DNA of 40,916 nucleotides from Trichoplax sp. H2 (GCA_003344405.1 NOWV01000353.1:1-40916), one strand, 5' to 3'; numbered from the stretch's first letter, positions 10,811 to 23,784 are shown. The notes: generated by a model not told the origin, from the sequence alone. Numbers and translations: made by a program.

Positions 10811-13800
10811 GAAGGCTTATATCTATATCGATTCCACAACACAGCAGCTATCCGGCAATATAATGTTGCTTTCATTCTATAACCTCGTGCAGCTTCTCTC
10901 TATTTACGGCTACGTAACAACGTTATATATTGTATTAGAGCAGAAATATCTATGTTAGGATAATTTTTTTGCCTATTCTTATTTAGTTAGCTTCTAATTT
11001 ACAGTTCTAATCACTGTGATTGTAACTTACTGATAGTAGATTGTAAGTTATCGAGGAAATGTCCCGTAACTATGACTCATTAACTATTGAGGAAGAGTAT
11101 ATAAATGCGGTATATCTTATAATAACGATAATTCTTAAACTGAGTGTTCAACGTAAAATACGAGGTGTCTAAGTCTTTCAGTTGTCTGTATGTAGAGCAG
11201 AAGTGTTCCTGATAGGATAGAAATCGTTCCTTGATACATGGTTCAAGGAATTGACTTATTGATCGTACATTACGTTATCTTGCTGCAAAGCTGTTTTGTG
11301 ACAGACTGCAATGAAGCTCGTTATTACCGCTGCATTATGCTGCTTATTTCTTAGCAAATAATGTGAGAATACTGTAATGACGGTTAATTTTCAGAATTCT
11401 TCTTTAATTTGGTTTGATTACAATAGATTTTACTTAGTATCTTGATATGCTATGAACTTGAATACTTTGACTAGAACTTAATAATATGCGGTAGTATAAT
11501 TTTTTAAGAGATATACAAATGAACATAGTAATTTAAGCATTAATTTAGTTAGAACATTTAGGCTTCAACATAATAAAACTGACAGCTAATTTTGATCATA
11601 AAATAAAGTAAAAGTTATATTTCTTTGCTATAGAATACGACGAAAAAAGGAAGGTTTGATCTGGGCTCTAATTAAAGAATATTGGTTTGTCTTACTGCAT
11701 TTATTTCATTTACATGCTGCCTGCCGAAGAAAGATACAATTTATGATTGAATTTTGGCAGTACCAAATATTTTAAGTGGTTTTTGTAAGAATGTTATTAA
11801 AATTTTAGTAAACCTGTATTTTATCCTAAAGTTAACTTGAATTGAAATTCGAAGATGTTAGCTTTAAAGTTTTACGTCCATTATTACTACTCAATCTTAT
11901 TACCATAATATTTTCGGTATAAACGATAACTTTAAAATTAAAAATTGCACTAATGATTGTTAAATAAATCTTTCGGTGCTGACTTATATAAGTAAGGTGT
12001 GATGAGTACAGTACATACTGTACCTGAATATTAGGCTATACTTCTTATTAAATTTTGTCAACAAAGTCTAATTTCAAACTTTCACTTTATTGAAATTGAT
12101 TTAAAATGCATCAGCAGTCGCTAGAACAAGTCTTTGTCTTCTGTATACATTACTAATTTATTGTCTGATGTCATCTAAATGATAAATGCCTATTAGTATT
12201 TACAGTAGGGAATTATGAGTGCTTGATTAATTTTTAACAGTAACGGCATTAGAATAGGTAATAAAATTTTGGTAACGTGAACAAGCTACAGTGAACTTCC
12301 GATAATTTATTACTGCAAGAAAGCCAAGATTTTGTTACCTTTAGCTATGCAACGGTGATATGGTCTGGTATTAAGAAATTGCTAATAACAAATTATTTAA
12401 AATCTTATAAGGTATCCAACTTCAATGTTCGTAAACTAATGGTGTTGTAGTGATGCACCTCATATTAGATTACAAGGATAAATATACTTGATTGTATCAA
12501 TAGCGATATTTGATATAGTTCGGTTACTAAGAATTATCGAGATGCTAATATTAGATGATTGATAACTGCAATATTAGAAATTGTTGTTGAATATTAGCCA
12601 GTTAATTAATTATTGTATAAGATTTATATGACTGGAAACATCGTATTTGTGAAGATGCTCAACACCGAAAGGTGCTGCACACTAATAGAAGAGTAGCGAT
12701 ATCTTAAGTAGAATGATTGGGATTGTAGAAGATAATGATGTTCTATTTAAGGAAAAGTATTCTGTTTAATGAATCAAGTCTGATTGTTGTTAATTATATT
12801 GTCATAAATAGATTTAGCGAAATGTATATAGCAACTACGAAGATGAGCTCACATTAGAGACTTCACTTCACTTTGAGTTCGGAATACTTTTGATTTTAGA
12901 CTAGATTCTTGTTGTAATTAGCTATTGCTCTGCTATTCCTAATATCTTATAATAAAAGCTTTTTAGTAAATACCATTTGACTAAGGTAATTAATTGTGAG
13001 ATACTCTAATCGCAAATTTACTGTTGTTGATACTGTATATTGCTACTAATATTTAGTAAACAGTGATGCTGCAATACTTCATGCTAATTATTTCTAACGT
13101 TTCCAATCGTTTAGCTTAAGCAAAGATCACCCTCAGATGTGCTCTGATAGCAAATTAGATTATTAATTTTCAAATTTTGAAATTTAAAAGAAGCTTTAAA
13201 TATAATATCAGTTTCAAAAATTTACTATCGGGAATGTATTAACGTCATCTCTCGTTTGGACTTGGCAAAGTTCTATGCATTCCTCTTTAACTTACAATAA
13301 ATCTAATTTTATCTGTCACAAAGGCTGTCATTAGTAAATCATTTTAATTTCTAGTAATTAATTTATGAATTAATCATTCCTCATAATTACATTGAACCAA
13401 TGGTTATGGAGTATAAAAATTTTAGATAGTCTAAATGATACGTATTTTAATTTCTTAGCAGCAAATACCTCAAGGAACAGAAATAAATTATATAAATAAT
13501 ACAAATTTTGCTTTTACGAAAGATATCACATTGAAATTTTACCCTAAAATTCTACCACATATCTCTGAATTGCCCAATACACTTCATTATGCTTTCTCTG
13601 CAGTCAATATTTACGGCATGATCTGAATAACTTGAGTTAGCCCTTAATTATATAAATAGCAAATGTATTCTGCAACAATGGAAATAATGCTATGTATTCT
13701 CTTAAGTGCAGCTTTTTAAGCAAATCAAATTTCATGCAAGAAATACATTTAGTCCATCTTAGAAAATGTCAAGACTCAGCTCACAAGACAAGAGAACGTA

Positions 13801-14667
13801 AAGTAAAAGCTTATAAGTCACCACTGACTTAAACTCTCTTTTACTAAAGAATAAACATACACACAGAAAAGTACCATAAAGGCAAAATATTTATTAGCAT
13901 AGACACATTCACAACTCCTCACCACTCACTTCTTTCTCGAAACATTCCCGTTTATATGTAGCTTTTTACTATCAGTAAATATTCTTAACCTTTTACTCTT
14001 AGTTAATCTGCATCGAAGCATGATTACCATTTAGTGTAACTACTATAAGCTATAACTTAAATCATCTTACTACTATTTACTCATGTTAACAACCCATGTC
14101 AAATGAATAATAAACTATCATAAATAATATCCGCATTGATGTATTACTTATCTTGCCTAACATTACAATTATGGATATCTCCTTTATTAGCTTCTACTTT
14201 ACTATTAAGCTATCTTAAGGATAACGTAACTTCGTAACAGAAAGTACGAGCATTAGCAACTTTGCTTTTGAAGTAATTGCGTCATAAAGTTCTTTTGTTA
14301 TAAGAGAATTGTTAGTTAATTGGTAACTGTGGGATTAAAGATAGTACGCTGATACACAAATATCTTTTACAGATGCTACATCTGTAATATTCTGCTCATT
14401 GCATCAATTCAGTTAGAATTATTACCAAGGAATAAAACTTTATCATATCAATGCATTGCTGTACTGGTATATGCAACTTGATTGTATTGCACTGCAGTAT
14501 TCAAAGTATTTCGGAACTTGATGTAATTGTTAGTGCTCATTCGGTATAACAGAACCTGTCGATGTTGACGAAGTCATCAATTTTACATTATATCGAATAG
14601 TTGTGACTACTTTAAAGATTGCCACAGCAGAATTGAACGATATATAGTATAATATTACCGGTTTAAG
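10811..14667. other. 3.9-kb gene-poor region
   Basis: Apart from the right arm of the inverted repeat (10930-11295), no coding region, RNA gene or further repeat can be supported. The sequence is AT-rich with dense stops in all frames. Confidence 0.4.
10930..11295. repeat. right arm of a long inverted repeat
   Basis: This is the reverse-complement partner of 3150-3605 plus 4285-4345, in the same order but without the 0.7-kb middle segment of the left arm. It begins about 60 bases after the open stretch that follows receptor B pseudogene 1. The arms are 6-7 kb apart and enclose receptors A and B and pseudogene 1. Confidence 0.7.
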
Positions 14668-15799
14668 TATAAATCAATACTCCATTTTCGATTATACAAT
14701 TTTGTACCTGTTCGATAATTTTGATTAGCAGCATAGTTCTGATGGCCATCATTGCATCCTCTAAAAATCTACAAGAAAGATCTATGCTTTATCACTTATA
14801 TAGCGGTATCCGATATTGTTTCATTTGTTAAGTACTATTGTCACAAATTTCTTTTTTGTGAACGGTTAACTCCTCTAGTAACTAATATTCTAATGCACTC
14901 GGGGTACGAATAGGTAATTAATCACTCGAAAGTATTCAGTTAAAAAGTTTGACGAGCCTTTATGACTACTGAATTTCGGAGTAACTAGTTATTGTGAGCT
15001 TACTCCTTTTATACTCTCTGGGAGCGGCCGTTGGTGCATTCTAACAAACTGAGCTCTAATCATTTTCTACATATCTCGTCTCAAAGGTGATATAATTTAT
15101 AAATTAATCTATGGAATTTCCGTCATATTAATCAATACATCAGTTACAAGTCTAGCAATGATAAGTATATATCAATTAAAATTGGTCACTTGCCCGTTAA
15201 CGTAGCGGTCAACAATGGTTTCAAAACATACGAAAAGATTTAGGTTACTATCTTAGCTCATCAGTATAGTATTGGCTAGCCTAGCATTACTTTTAGTGGC
15301 TTTTAATGACGCTCATGAAACGAAGAACTGTGACGCTAGTTACCCTTTTGGCAATATCTTTAACCTCGTTTACTTTCCTATACCCTTTTGCTGTAATACT
15401 TGATTCCTGGATCAATTATGCTAAGAAATTACATACTTATCATAAACAGTTTATCCTCTCGAATATCTGATAATATTTTGCCTCACCGTGACATTCAATC
15501 ATCAATCTAATGATACAAGGGATGTTATTCGACTATTTGCTATAATAATAGTAGTACAGATGCTATCAACTTTGCCCTATGTTATGTTCATGTTTTTTAT
15601 GTCTACGTTCAGTCACAATCACGTTGATCTTTTTATTGATAATAAAAATTCTCTAATAATGGTTTGGTTCATGTTTGCATTAAGCGTCTCAGCTCTGTTA
15701 GTTAATCCAGTCGCGTTCTGAATATTTGATAAAAATATTAAAACTGCTGGAATAGATTTATATCATCGAATTAAAGGCAGTGTTATGGCTCGGTTTTGA
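14668..15799 (+). pseudogene. receptor B-type GPCR pseudogene 2
   Basis: The 5' part (14668-14835) matches the N-terminus, TM1 and TM2 of receptor B, with NQYS, SSKNL and VSDIVS recognisable in shifting frames. About 260 bases (14836-15095) then have no counterpart in B. TM3 onward resumes at about 15100 and runs to a TGA at 15797-15799, matching the end of B. Lesions include TAG replacing the TM4 tryptophan at about 15255, a frame shift in TM5, and TGA after NPVAF at 15719. The open stretch 15488-15721 is its ICL3-TM7 part. It is more decayed than pseudogene 1 but nearly full length. Confidence 0.88.
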
Positions 15800-18146
15800 A
15801 AAGCTAGCATCATTGATTTAAATATTCGTACATAATATGTTATGCCTTGTTAAACAGCTCATGCTTTCGCTAGAACGCAAGATTATAAAGCATCATCATG
15901 AAAAATATATACAGAATATACTTTACAGTATTTCTGGCTCTGATGCTTCGTTAAGAATATGCACCATTACTGATATGTCAGAGGTAGATGCAGATAGATT
16001 TTGGTAGAAGGACCGCTATGAGTAATAAAGTGAAGCTTAACGAGAAATTGCAGCGTTACAGTGTTACTTTAGGACTCTCTATCATAGCAGTATGTCGACG
16101 ACTGCCTATTACACTGGATACGTTAAAAGCTATGTATCTGAAATTTATAAGACACCTCTGTGCAGAATATCAAATATCTAAATATTGAAGAGTTGTCGTA
16201 ACTTTATGAAACAATTCCATGGATGTTACGCTTATCAACTTTCATCGAGTGCGATCAAATGTTTATTATCGAACCTTTAAATAAGATATTAAACTTACTT
16301 TAATGATAAATGAGAACATTTTAAGGTAGCTATTTATTGTGAGAAAGTTCTAAATATACATATATTACTGTAAGTGTAGACATCGATAGCTAAATATGCA
16401 GCGTGGCCAATATATCAGTCAGTATATAAGCGAATTACTGTTCATAGCTATATATACTGCACTATATATTGAATCGATACAGACCGCCAATATTCTCACT
16501 TATTGCGAACCGATATCGACAGTCATATATAACAATAGCAATATAGCACTAACAGTTGTTCAGGAGCTTTAGATATAGTTATAGATCTATACCTTAATAG
16601 CATACTTTAATAACAGCTGTTTGTGACTTTTTCCGTCCATTGTGAACAGAGGCGGACTGCTAGTTTGATGCAAAATCGTAGTTAGACTGAAGTAAGATTG
16701 TAGTATTTTCTATAGATCACGTAATTTACTAGCAGGAAACCATAACTCTAGACCTTATCCAAGTTCTTGATGTTCGTTTATTAATTGTGTCAGTAAAATC
16801 TGGTTATAAAGTTGCGTGTATGATATATGCTGGTATAGTCTTTGTTTTAATGCAAACCATAATGCAGCCTATAGCTCTATTTTTACCAATAGCTCAGAAT
16901 CAAAAGATTACTTGCATTAAAACTTTACCGGCATATCTGCAGATAAATTTATAACAACACTTACATACGCAAATTACTTCAACCTACAGTCATATTTATT
17001 AATGGCTTTTGGTTTGTACTATTAATATTATTGTCATCATAGTTTAGGGAAATATTGATTCGGAATACCTTGTTTGCTAACAGTCTTACCGAGTCAAAAT
17101 TTCTCAACTTATTAGAGCTATTAATGCAATTTACGATTAATTCCGTATTCAGTTTAAAATTTTAAGATTGTTAGATTAACCTGAATTCTTGAATTTCTTC
17201 AATTACGAAGAGATCTATAACTGTACTTATTCAAAATCAAATTAGTTATTGAAAAAATTCTTTCCATATCGCGGACAAGGCAGAAGTGTGAATTAATGAA
17301 AGTATCATGAATGCCATTAAATCCTGTGTTACGGCTGGTGTTTTGCCGTAGATGATATTTTGTGATATTATGTTGCTAGAAAACTTCTTGATGGTAGAAT
17401 TAATCATATTTATCATTGCCATAAGTATTAATAATTTTAATAATCTCAGTATAGTTTAATTTTAAGACATTTACTTAGCTTAGATCTTAAAGCTTCTATA
17501 TTTTACCAATAAGTGACTGTAAAAGCCTAGCTTGGATAAGAAGTGAGTACTAACCTAACAATCTCTTTCCAGATACGGAGAAAAAATCAAATGCATATCG
17601 AGTTGTGATAGTAAGGTAATGAACTTGATTCATCTTTCAAGATTGAAATATTAGCTATTGTGTCTACATTATTTCATGAAACATTACCTAGAGTATCTGT
17701 CCTAAAGTAAATATTCCATTTTGATACATATTATCGAAATATCATAATAGACAAGTTGTTGGTCCATCAGTTATTTTACAGCAGCAATCTCTCAGCTTCA
17801 GCTTGATGCCGCTTAAATTTTAAATATCAGTTTTAATAAGAATAAAAATTCTACATTTCAATCGATTGTCAAACATTTTTCATTCATATTAACAGAAACA
17901 TTACAGAGTTATTAAATTGCTTTTTCAATTTAAGAGGCAAAGTATATATTTAATTAATTACTAAAAATAGTTTTAGTGAACCTTATTAATATTTAATTTG
18001 TAGGTTTCGATTACAGTTAATTTTTGATCTTTTTATTAAACATAGCGAGTCATACGTGCACGACGAAAGTCATTTCAATTATTTAAATTTTTTACTGGTC
18101 AAACTAGAGTGTAACATTCTGGTATTAGCTACTTTTCTAATAAGTT
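15800..18146. other. 2.3-kb intergenic region before receptor C
   Basis: No recognisable gene. The 66-codon stretch at 15988-16188 has no motif. Bases 16350-16560 are rich in TATATA-type steps. No clear TATA-initiator pair was found in front of receptor C, unlike B, D and E. Confidence 0.4.
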
Positions 18147-19100
18147 ATGGCTCCAAATATCACAAATACTTCTTCAGGCCAACGAATTGCCTACTTAACT
18201 TTGACTTCTATTTCACTTCTTGGTATATTTTGTAATGGTATGTTATTAACCCTTATTCTTAAGTTAAAGAAATTAAAAGATCCATCATATGGATTCATCA
18301 GCAACTTAGTCGTATCAGATCTTATAACTTCAATACAAATATTTATTCTCTTCTTCGTTTCCGCTATTAGCCCTGAGATTTTTTACCTTTACGGCACTAC
18401 GTTATGTAAAATTTTATATTTTATATATTACGTTTCTTATACTGTATCAGCCTTCAGCCTAGCCTTACTTAGTATTATTCGATATCAAATGGTATGCAAT
18501 CCTGTTAGCTTTAAACAAAATTCACCCATTTGCAAGTACTTACTCTCAACTATTCTCTCCGTTTGGCTGATTAGCGTTCTATTCGCAGTTCCTACCTATC
18601 TTATAACGGATTACACGAGATTTGCAGATACTTGTGAACCATCATATCGATATGGACATATCTTCAATATCGTTTATTTTATTATTTCAATAGCTTTGTG
18701 TTATATTGTTCCTTTAGTAATTATGATTGCATGCTACTTTATAGTCGCTATGAAGCTATGTTCTCAAGTTACTGCCAACTCTCATAGCCAAAATAGTTCA
18801 ACACTAAGGCGGCGATCTAGAAGTATTATTAAGTTGCTTGTTTTAGCAACATCTTTGTATATGCTAGCATCGTGGCCAACATTAGCAAGTGTTACCGCTT
18901 TAGCTATATCTCACCAAAACCTAACTGATATTTATAAATATAACAAAAATTTGTTGTACATGTTTCAATACTCATTTATAATTAGCTATTTAACCTGCCT
19001 AATTAACCCATTAATTTTTCTGGTTCTTGATAAAAGCATTCAATCCAATATACGCGTATGCTTCAGCCGCAAATTTTGTTGCTTATTAAGGAATAATTGA
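18147..19100 (+). CDS. receptor C: rhodopsin-class 7TM GPCR, orphan
   Basis: Single exon, 317 aa, ATG to TGA. Closest in the window to receptor A. N-terminal sequons are NIT at 4 and NTS at 7, the same two positions as in A. Landmarks: N30 in TM1, VSD in TM2 (D58), C87 in TM3, R112 in IIRYQ, W140 in TM4, ECL2 C163 followed by YGHIFN, P189 in TM5, SWP in TM6 (P244), and NPLIF in TM7 (N287-P288). Intracellular loop 3 carries a basic RRRSRS stretch. The tail has cysteines at 305, 311 and 312 that could be palmitoylated to form an eighth helix; A has only one tail cysteine. Position 3.49 is isoleucine rather than Asp/Glu. A candidate AATAAA lies at 19303. Confidence 0.93.
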   Translation: MAPNITNTSSGQRIAYLTLTSISLLGIFCNGMLLTLILKLKKLKDPSYGFISNLVVSDLITSIQIFILFFVSAISPEIFYLYGTTLCKILYFIYYVSYTVSAFSLALLSIIRYQMVCNPVSFKQNSPICKYLLSTILSVWLISVLFAVPTYLITDYTRFADTCEPSYRYGHIFNIVYFIISIALCYIVPLVIMIACYFIVAMKLCSQVTANSHSQNSSTLRRRSRSIIKLLVLATSLYMLASWPTLASVTALAISHQNLTDIYKYNKNLLYMFQYSFIISYLTCLINPLIFLVLDKSIQSNIRVCFSRKFCCLLRNN

Positions 19101-21429
19101 ATATTACTTATTGGGGTACACCGCAGGGTCAGTGGTACTTATGGCAATCAAATGGCTGACGAAAATGCGCCATTTAAGTTAAAGTATCATGTAGCACAGT
19201 ATAACATTCTGTTTTGTCTTGTTAGTAATTTTTAAGTTATAAAATTTAATGGCCAGCGCTTCAACTATTTGGATAATAGATCAGGATTCGCTTTTAAATT
19301 ACAATAAAATATGAAGCAAAAAAATTTTAGGCGCTACGGATGATATATTTCATGACCGCGTCCGAAAATCTATTTGTACTATTATATAGGTGGAGATTAC
19401 TAACTCTTTTACGTTTACTACTATAGATCTCACGACATAAAATTATATAAGTTGAACAGTACTGATTCTTATATCATTTGGGTGTGAGAATGCAACCATT
19501 ATTATTGCGTTTCAATTTAATCACTAATTGCAATAGCTTATAATTTTTGTTGATCACAACATAGGAGTTAATAAATAGTCCTACGGTCCAGACATCAATT
19601 CTGCTAGTGAAAGTATTTGCATTAACGTGGCTGTATACTAAAATATTTCTTTAAGAAAATGCACCGGAGAGTGTCTTCAATCGAAACTTATTCGTTGGTA
19701 CCTATTAGCGGATAGAGTTGGCGGTAGATTTCTACGAACATCTTTATTAACATTAGACTGTTCAATTAAGTTCTGATAACAAATGTCTTGCTTGCTTCTA
19801 GTAATAGGTACTTACAATATAATTTTAATTTATATCATGGCTTGTTTATGGTATAATACATCAGGCAAGAAATTAATTCTGACAATTTTTTTTAATCATA
19901 ATGTCGGCCAATAAATGAATGAATAGTCTACCGAAGTTTCTCATGGCAGGCATATCCATAAATTAAGTCATTGCATATTGCTTTTGTAATAATTCTTTGG
20001 CAAAATTATTAATAATACCTGTATTATTATTATTGTTTTCACTTTATTACTAATTCCAACTAGAAAAATTTCTTTATAGTATTCCTTGTAGAACACTGTA
20101 GAAGGATAGATCATTCTTTTTAATAGGAACTCATACAGAATACCGGAGGTAAATTTACGATTGCAATCCTCTTTTCATTTACTGCTAAGTTCCTAACGTA
20201 TAACCTGAAATTCAGCGAATTTAAGCATGATTCCGAGCTCGCAGTAGTTTTTTTCTCATATCGTTTACTGGAATGCTTTTCAGGGTGACTTTGTGACATT
20301 TTTCAATCTTAATTATTGTAACATGACACTTTGAGTTATTACAACCTCTCTGTTTCAAGGATTATGATGTTATGGTCTTAACATTGTAGTAATTAATATT
20401 GAACGTTATAGATGATTATTGTTAATTAAACTATAATACAGCATGATTGTAATTAATTATGTAATTATTTAATAAGTATCATGGTGAATATTACCTTGGT
20501 TGCCGGCCGGTACAGCACGTGCATTAGATTAATGATTTAAAGATACATAGTATCAATTCTGTTAAAACTGTTTTCTATTTTACAAGTCCAACTTCATCAG
20601 CATAATACGAATACGATATTTTGCATTTGATATTTACCACTTTCATTAATTTAATGAAGGAGCATGCTTAATACCCAATAAATGCTGTCAGGATAAGAAT
20701 TATATATTATGAATTAAATAAAAAATTAATAGAGTTTAAACGAAGATCAAACTATGGCAATGCGATTGTTTTACACCGTACTGTGCACCAACACATTGAC
20801 AAAAGTCATTTTTTAATTATTTAAAAATATGCTTTTCAATTTTGGTCCTGATAACTTTCACTGTAAGATGACACCGAACATACATAGTTTAGCAACATTA
20901 ACCATTTAGGATACGGCTACATTCTAATATCTGGTTTGATACAAACATATTTCAGAATCAAAAAGTGTCTATTACGTGCCTTTCACGCCATAAAACTCCT
21001 CTAATTAGTTCATTCTTTAGGAACGTAAGTAAATGAGTTAGAAAATTGCAATTGAAAATATGAGACAAAGATCATGGCAATTACTTTTACGTTTCTTTCC
21101 ATTGGTTGTAGTAACATTGGAAGTAACCGTGAAGTTATTTATGAACGGTAACAACCTTTAATTATAGTTATCTGCTGTTGATTTCATTCTAGTAATTGTG
21201 CAGCTATCGATTTTCATTTCTGAAATGCACTCCGGTGATAAAGAGTTTTAAATTTAAATAGACTGACCTGTTTCGTAAAAATAATATTATCGAGTGTATG
21301 AGGATCTATGCTGTCTCGTTAAATCTATCTTAGCGTAACCTGTCTGCATACTAATGAGTACTATATTTTCTTAAGATCACTTACATAACAGCATCTCACA
21401 ACTATTCTATCTAATCTAGTCTATTCCTT
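19101..21429. other. 2.3-kb intergenic region after receptor C
   Basis: No coding region or repeat recognised. All frames carry frequent stops. Confidence 0.4.
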
Positions 21430-21700
21430 TATAAGATAATTATCTCAGACAGATAAAATTAAAAAAAGGATTTTATTACTATGTTACGAATAGTAGAGAA
21501 ATAATTAACGAGAGAGAACATAATTTAAAGTATCCTGAGCTCAAAACGAGCGAGGTCTCGTGTAAGTTTATTGTTGCAGTTCTTAAATATATTGCGTTAT
21601 ATCCATTTACGGCAATAAACTTGCTTCCAATCAGGCTTGAGTTATCAAGCATAAGAAGACTATTGCTGTAATATAGGATTAATCTGTTATATATTACGAG
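21430..21700. repeat. R2 repeat copy, resembling the sequence upstream of receptors D and E
   Basis: Matches 23075-23340 and 38660-38950, including AGTATCCTGAGCTC and TTCTTAAATA. Its first ~120 bases also match the right end of the R1 repeat (2647-2766, 30966-31095). On the minus strand, 21675-21490 is an open stretch of about 58 codons from an ATG, containing SSLIGSK and AIYLRTA. Related peptides occur in the other two copies. Possibly the decayed 3' end of a minus-strand gene. AATAAA occurs on the minus strand in all three copies. Confidence 0.6.
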
Positions 21701-22092
21701 TCAATCTGTTTAACCCTTAGGTTCGTAATCCACGAACTTAGAATTAATGTTATTAAAAGGACACTACTTCATCACTTCAGCCATCAATCGATTACTTGAA
21801 ATTAAGCGTAGCAAAGGCGTTTACACCATACTTGATAGAGCTTACGCTTCGTTGAAATTTAAAATATCGATACTGAGCATCCGAAAATTGTGATTGAAGT
21901 GATACTAGCACCTTACAGTTTTGGATATTAATAGAAGAGCAATGATATTTGAAGAATTACCCTTTTCACTTTACGGCAGAGTACCGCATGGAACCCACTC
22001 AAGATGACACCGCCTGTACTCAAATTAATTACTCTGCTTTACTGAGTACCATGATGGCGTTCATTACCGTACTACCTGGTACTACAGTATAA

Positions 22093-22287
22093 CTAGAAAT
22101 TTTCTCTTATTTGAATTCCCTGATACATCCAAATGATCCAATAAATCCAGCAGATGAACAGATGATCGGGTCTACTTTCTATCGTGCCATTCCACACTTA
22201 ATACAATTTACAAAACTGACAACAGATTCTTCTTTGCCAATCATGGAAATTGATTCGATTCTCGGGTGTGTCCTGGATAAATTATAA
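22093..22287 (+). pseudogene. possible terminal exon of an unidentified gene
   Basis: An open frame of 64 codons runs from after a TAA to a TAA at 22285. It encodes a peptide with LIHPNDPINPADEQMIG and ends MEIDSILGCVLDKL. A CTAG at its left edge could be a splice acceptor. The corresponding block at 31835-32010 keeps the same ending (MEIDSILGCV) but is frame-shifted in the middle and carries about 130 bases of foreign sequence upstream. Two copies that both read as protein in pieces suggest a former coding exon upstream of the ancestral scramblase gene. I do not recognise the family, and whether this copy is alive is unknown. Confidence 0.35.
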
Positions 22288-22907
22288 TATATGATGAATT
22301 AATTTCTCTATTATTGTTAGACAATCTTTTGTAACGGATTGAGGATGCATAAATTGGCCCATAAAAGATTAAAATAAACTGTCAACTACGGGTAAGTTGC
22401 ATGCACAATTAAAATAAATTGGAGATTTATCTATTTCAAAGAGAACAACGCTTACTTCGCCACTTGACTGCAGCGCTTGACTAAAGAGTTGATAGCATAG
22501 AAATTTCATTCCAACAAACTTTATGACACCATTAAAACTAGATTATTTAATAGCTTTAGTGGATTATACTACACTTCAATGAGAAGCACAAGTACTGCTA
22601 GTGCCTTTGCACGCAGTATACTCACGAAGAAAATCTCAATACAGTATAAGGCAATTTATTGACGGTAGTTAATTGGATCAATAACATCAAGTTTACCGAT
22701 AATATTAACTCTAGCGAATCTCTGATGATATCATTTATTCACACTAAGATACGGGGTGTAGATTGGATTGGGATAAAGATTTTCACTTGGGAATTTGCAT
22801 CTGATCGACCACTTATTCTAAAAAATTAGATTTTTTTAGGATGATAGTGCAGGGCATACCTAGATAGTGGCACGTACGCCTATAATACTAAGGTAAAAAT
22901 GGCCAAT

Positions 22908-23080
22908 AAACCACTTCCAAATGGAGCTCAACTCCCTAGCTACGCTCATACTGTAATAGATGAATAATCGATGAATGTACTTATGGCACAACCACCTTTA
23001 TCTGAAAAAGAGGTGCAAGAAGTTTCTCCAAGTACCCTTAGTACGGAAACAGTAAAGGAACAATTACCGCAGATGCTATA
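22908..23080 (+). pseudogene. fragment of a scramblase first exon
   Basis: From CCTAGCTAC (about 22943) the bases align with 33590-33720 of the intact gene. The encoded peptide keeps LSEKEVQEV and TETVKEQLPQ against SSEKEMQEV and DTVKEQSPQ. An in-frame TAA (22964-22966) and the loss of everything after the Met-Pro repeat make it non-functional. An ATG at 22908 opens MANKPLPNGAQLPSY, with no counterpart directly in front of the intact exon. It may be inserted sequence or a relic of the original N-terminal exon. The fragment ends where the receptor D upstream block begins. Confidence 0.75.
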
Positions 23081-23784
23081 AAATAATTGTTTTTGTCTAT
23101 ATAGAATTTATAAAAACGACTTTTATTACAAAGCTTAATGATAGTAGAGCAATAATTAATCAATTAGTGACATGAATCTAGATTATAGTATCTTGAGCTA
23201 AAAGAAGTAAAGTCTAGTGTACTCCAAGCTCATCCCTACACTTCTTAAATACATTTCATTTAATCTATTTACTCTACTGCCTACAGTCAGACTTGTATTA
23301 TCAAACAGAGGACTGCTTAAAATATCATAACTCTCATGTTAATATCCAACACTGTATGGTGCTAGGCATATTCACGATTGCAGTACATCAAGTTGCATAG
23401 ATTTATCTACCATATTTAGCAAGCTTGCTAATAGACATTAGTAATCAACAATTTCTAATATTGTAACTAACGATCATCTAATATTGCATCATGATAATAT
23501 CTATTCTTAGAAGCCTCGCTAATCGTATATCATATGTATCTATTAATACAATCAAATACCGGGTGTATCCCTGCAATTGGCTTTTAATTAAACAATAACT
23601 ATAAGGAGGATATGTACTGAGTAATTTTGATAGCTACAGGGGTTAATAAAGGTCACTTAAATATCTTGGATATTACAGATGTTAAAGAAAAGCAAATTGA
23701 CGATTTAAAGACAATACTGAAAGGTAATTGTCATTACTAAAATAAAAATAGCTCTAATTAAACTGTTTTGATGTAATCAATCGC

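Larger units (their letters stand above)
21725..23080 (+). repeat. partial copy of the region upstream of the scramblase gene
   Basis: This block is collinear with 31098-33720. Shared landmarks include TTTGAAGAATTACCCTTT (21950/31520), TTGATTCGATTCTCGGGTGTG (22253; the 31948 copy differs by two bases), a stretch around CCGATAATATTAACTC and the scramblase exon 1 start. It lacks the minisatellite of the 31-33 kb copy and stops abruptly inside exon 1 just before the Met-Pro repeat. Confidence 0.8.

Noticed and set aside
12660-12690. Small CACC-GAAA-GGTG hairpin
   Set aside because: Four base pairs with a GAAA loop in isolation; no larger structure or conserved copy supports an RNA gene.
15988-16188. 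66-codon stretch after pseudogene 2
   Set aside because: No family features and no corresponding sequence downstream of intact receptor B.
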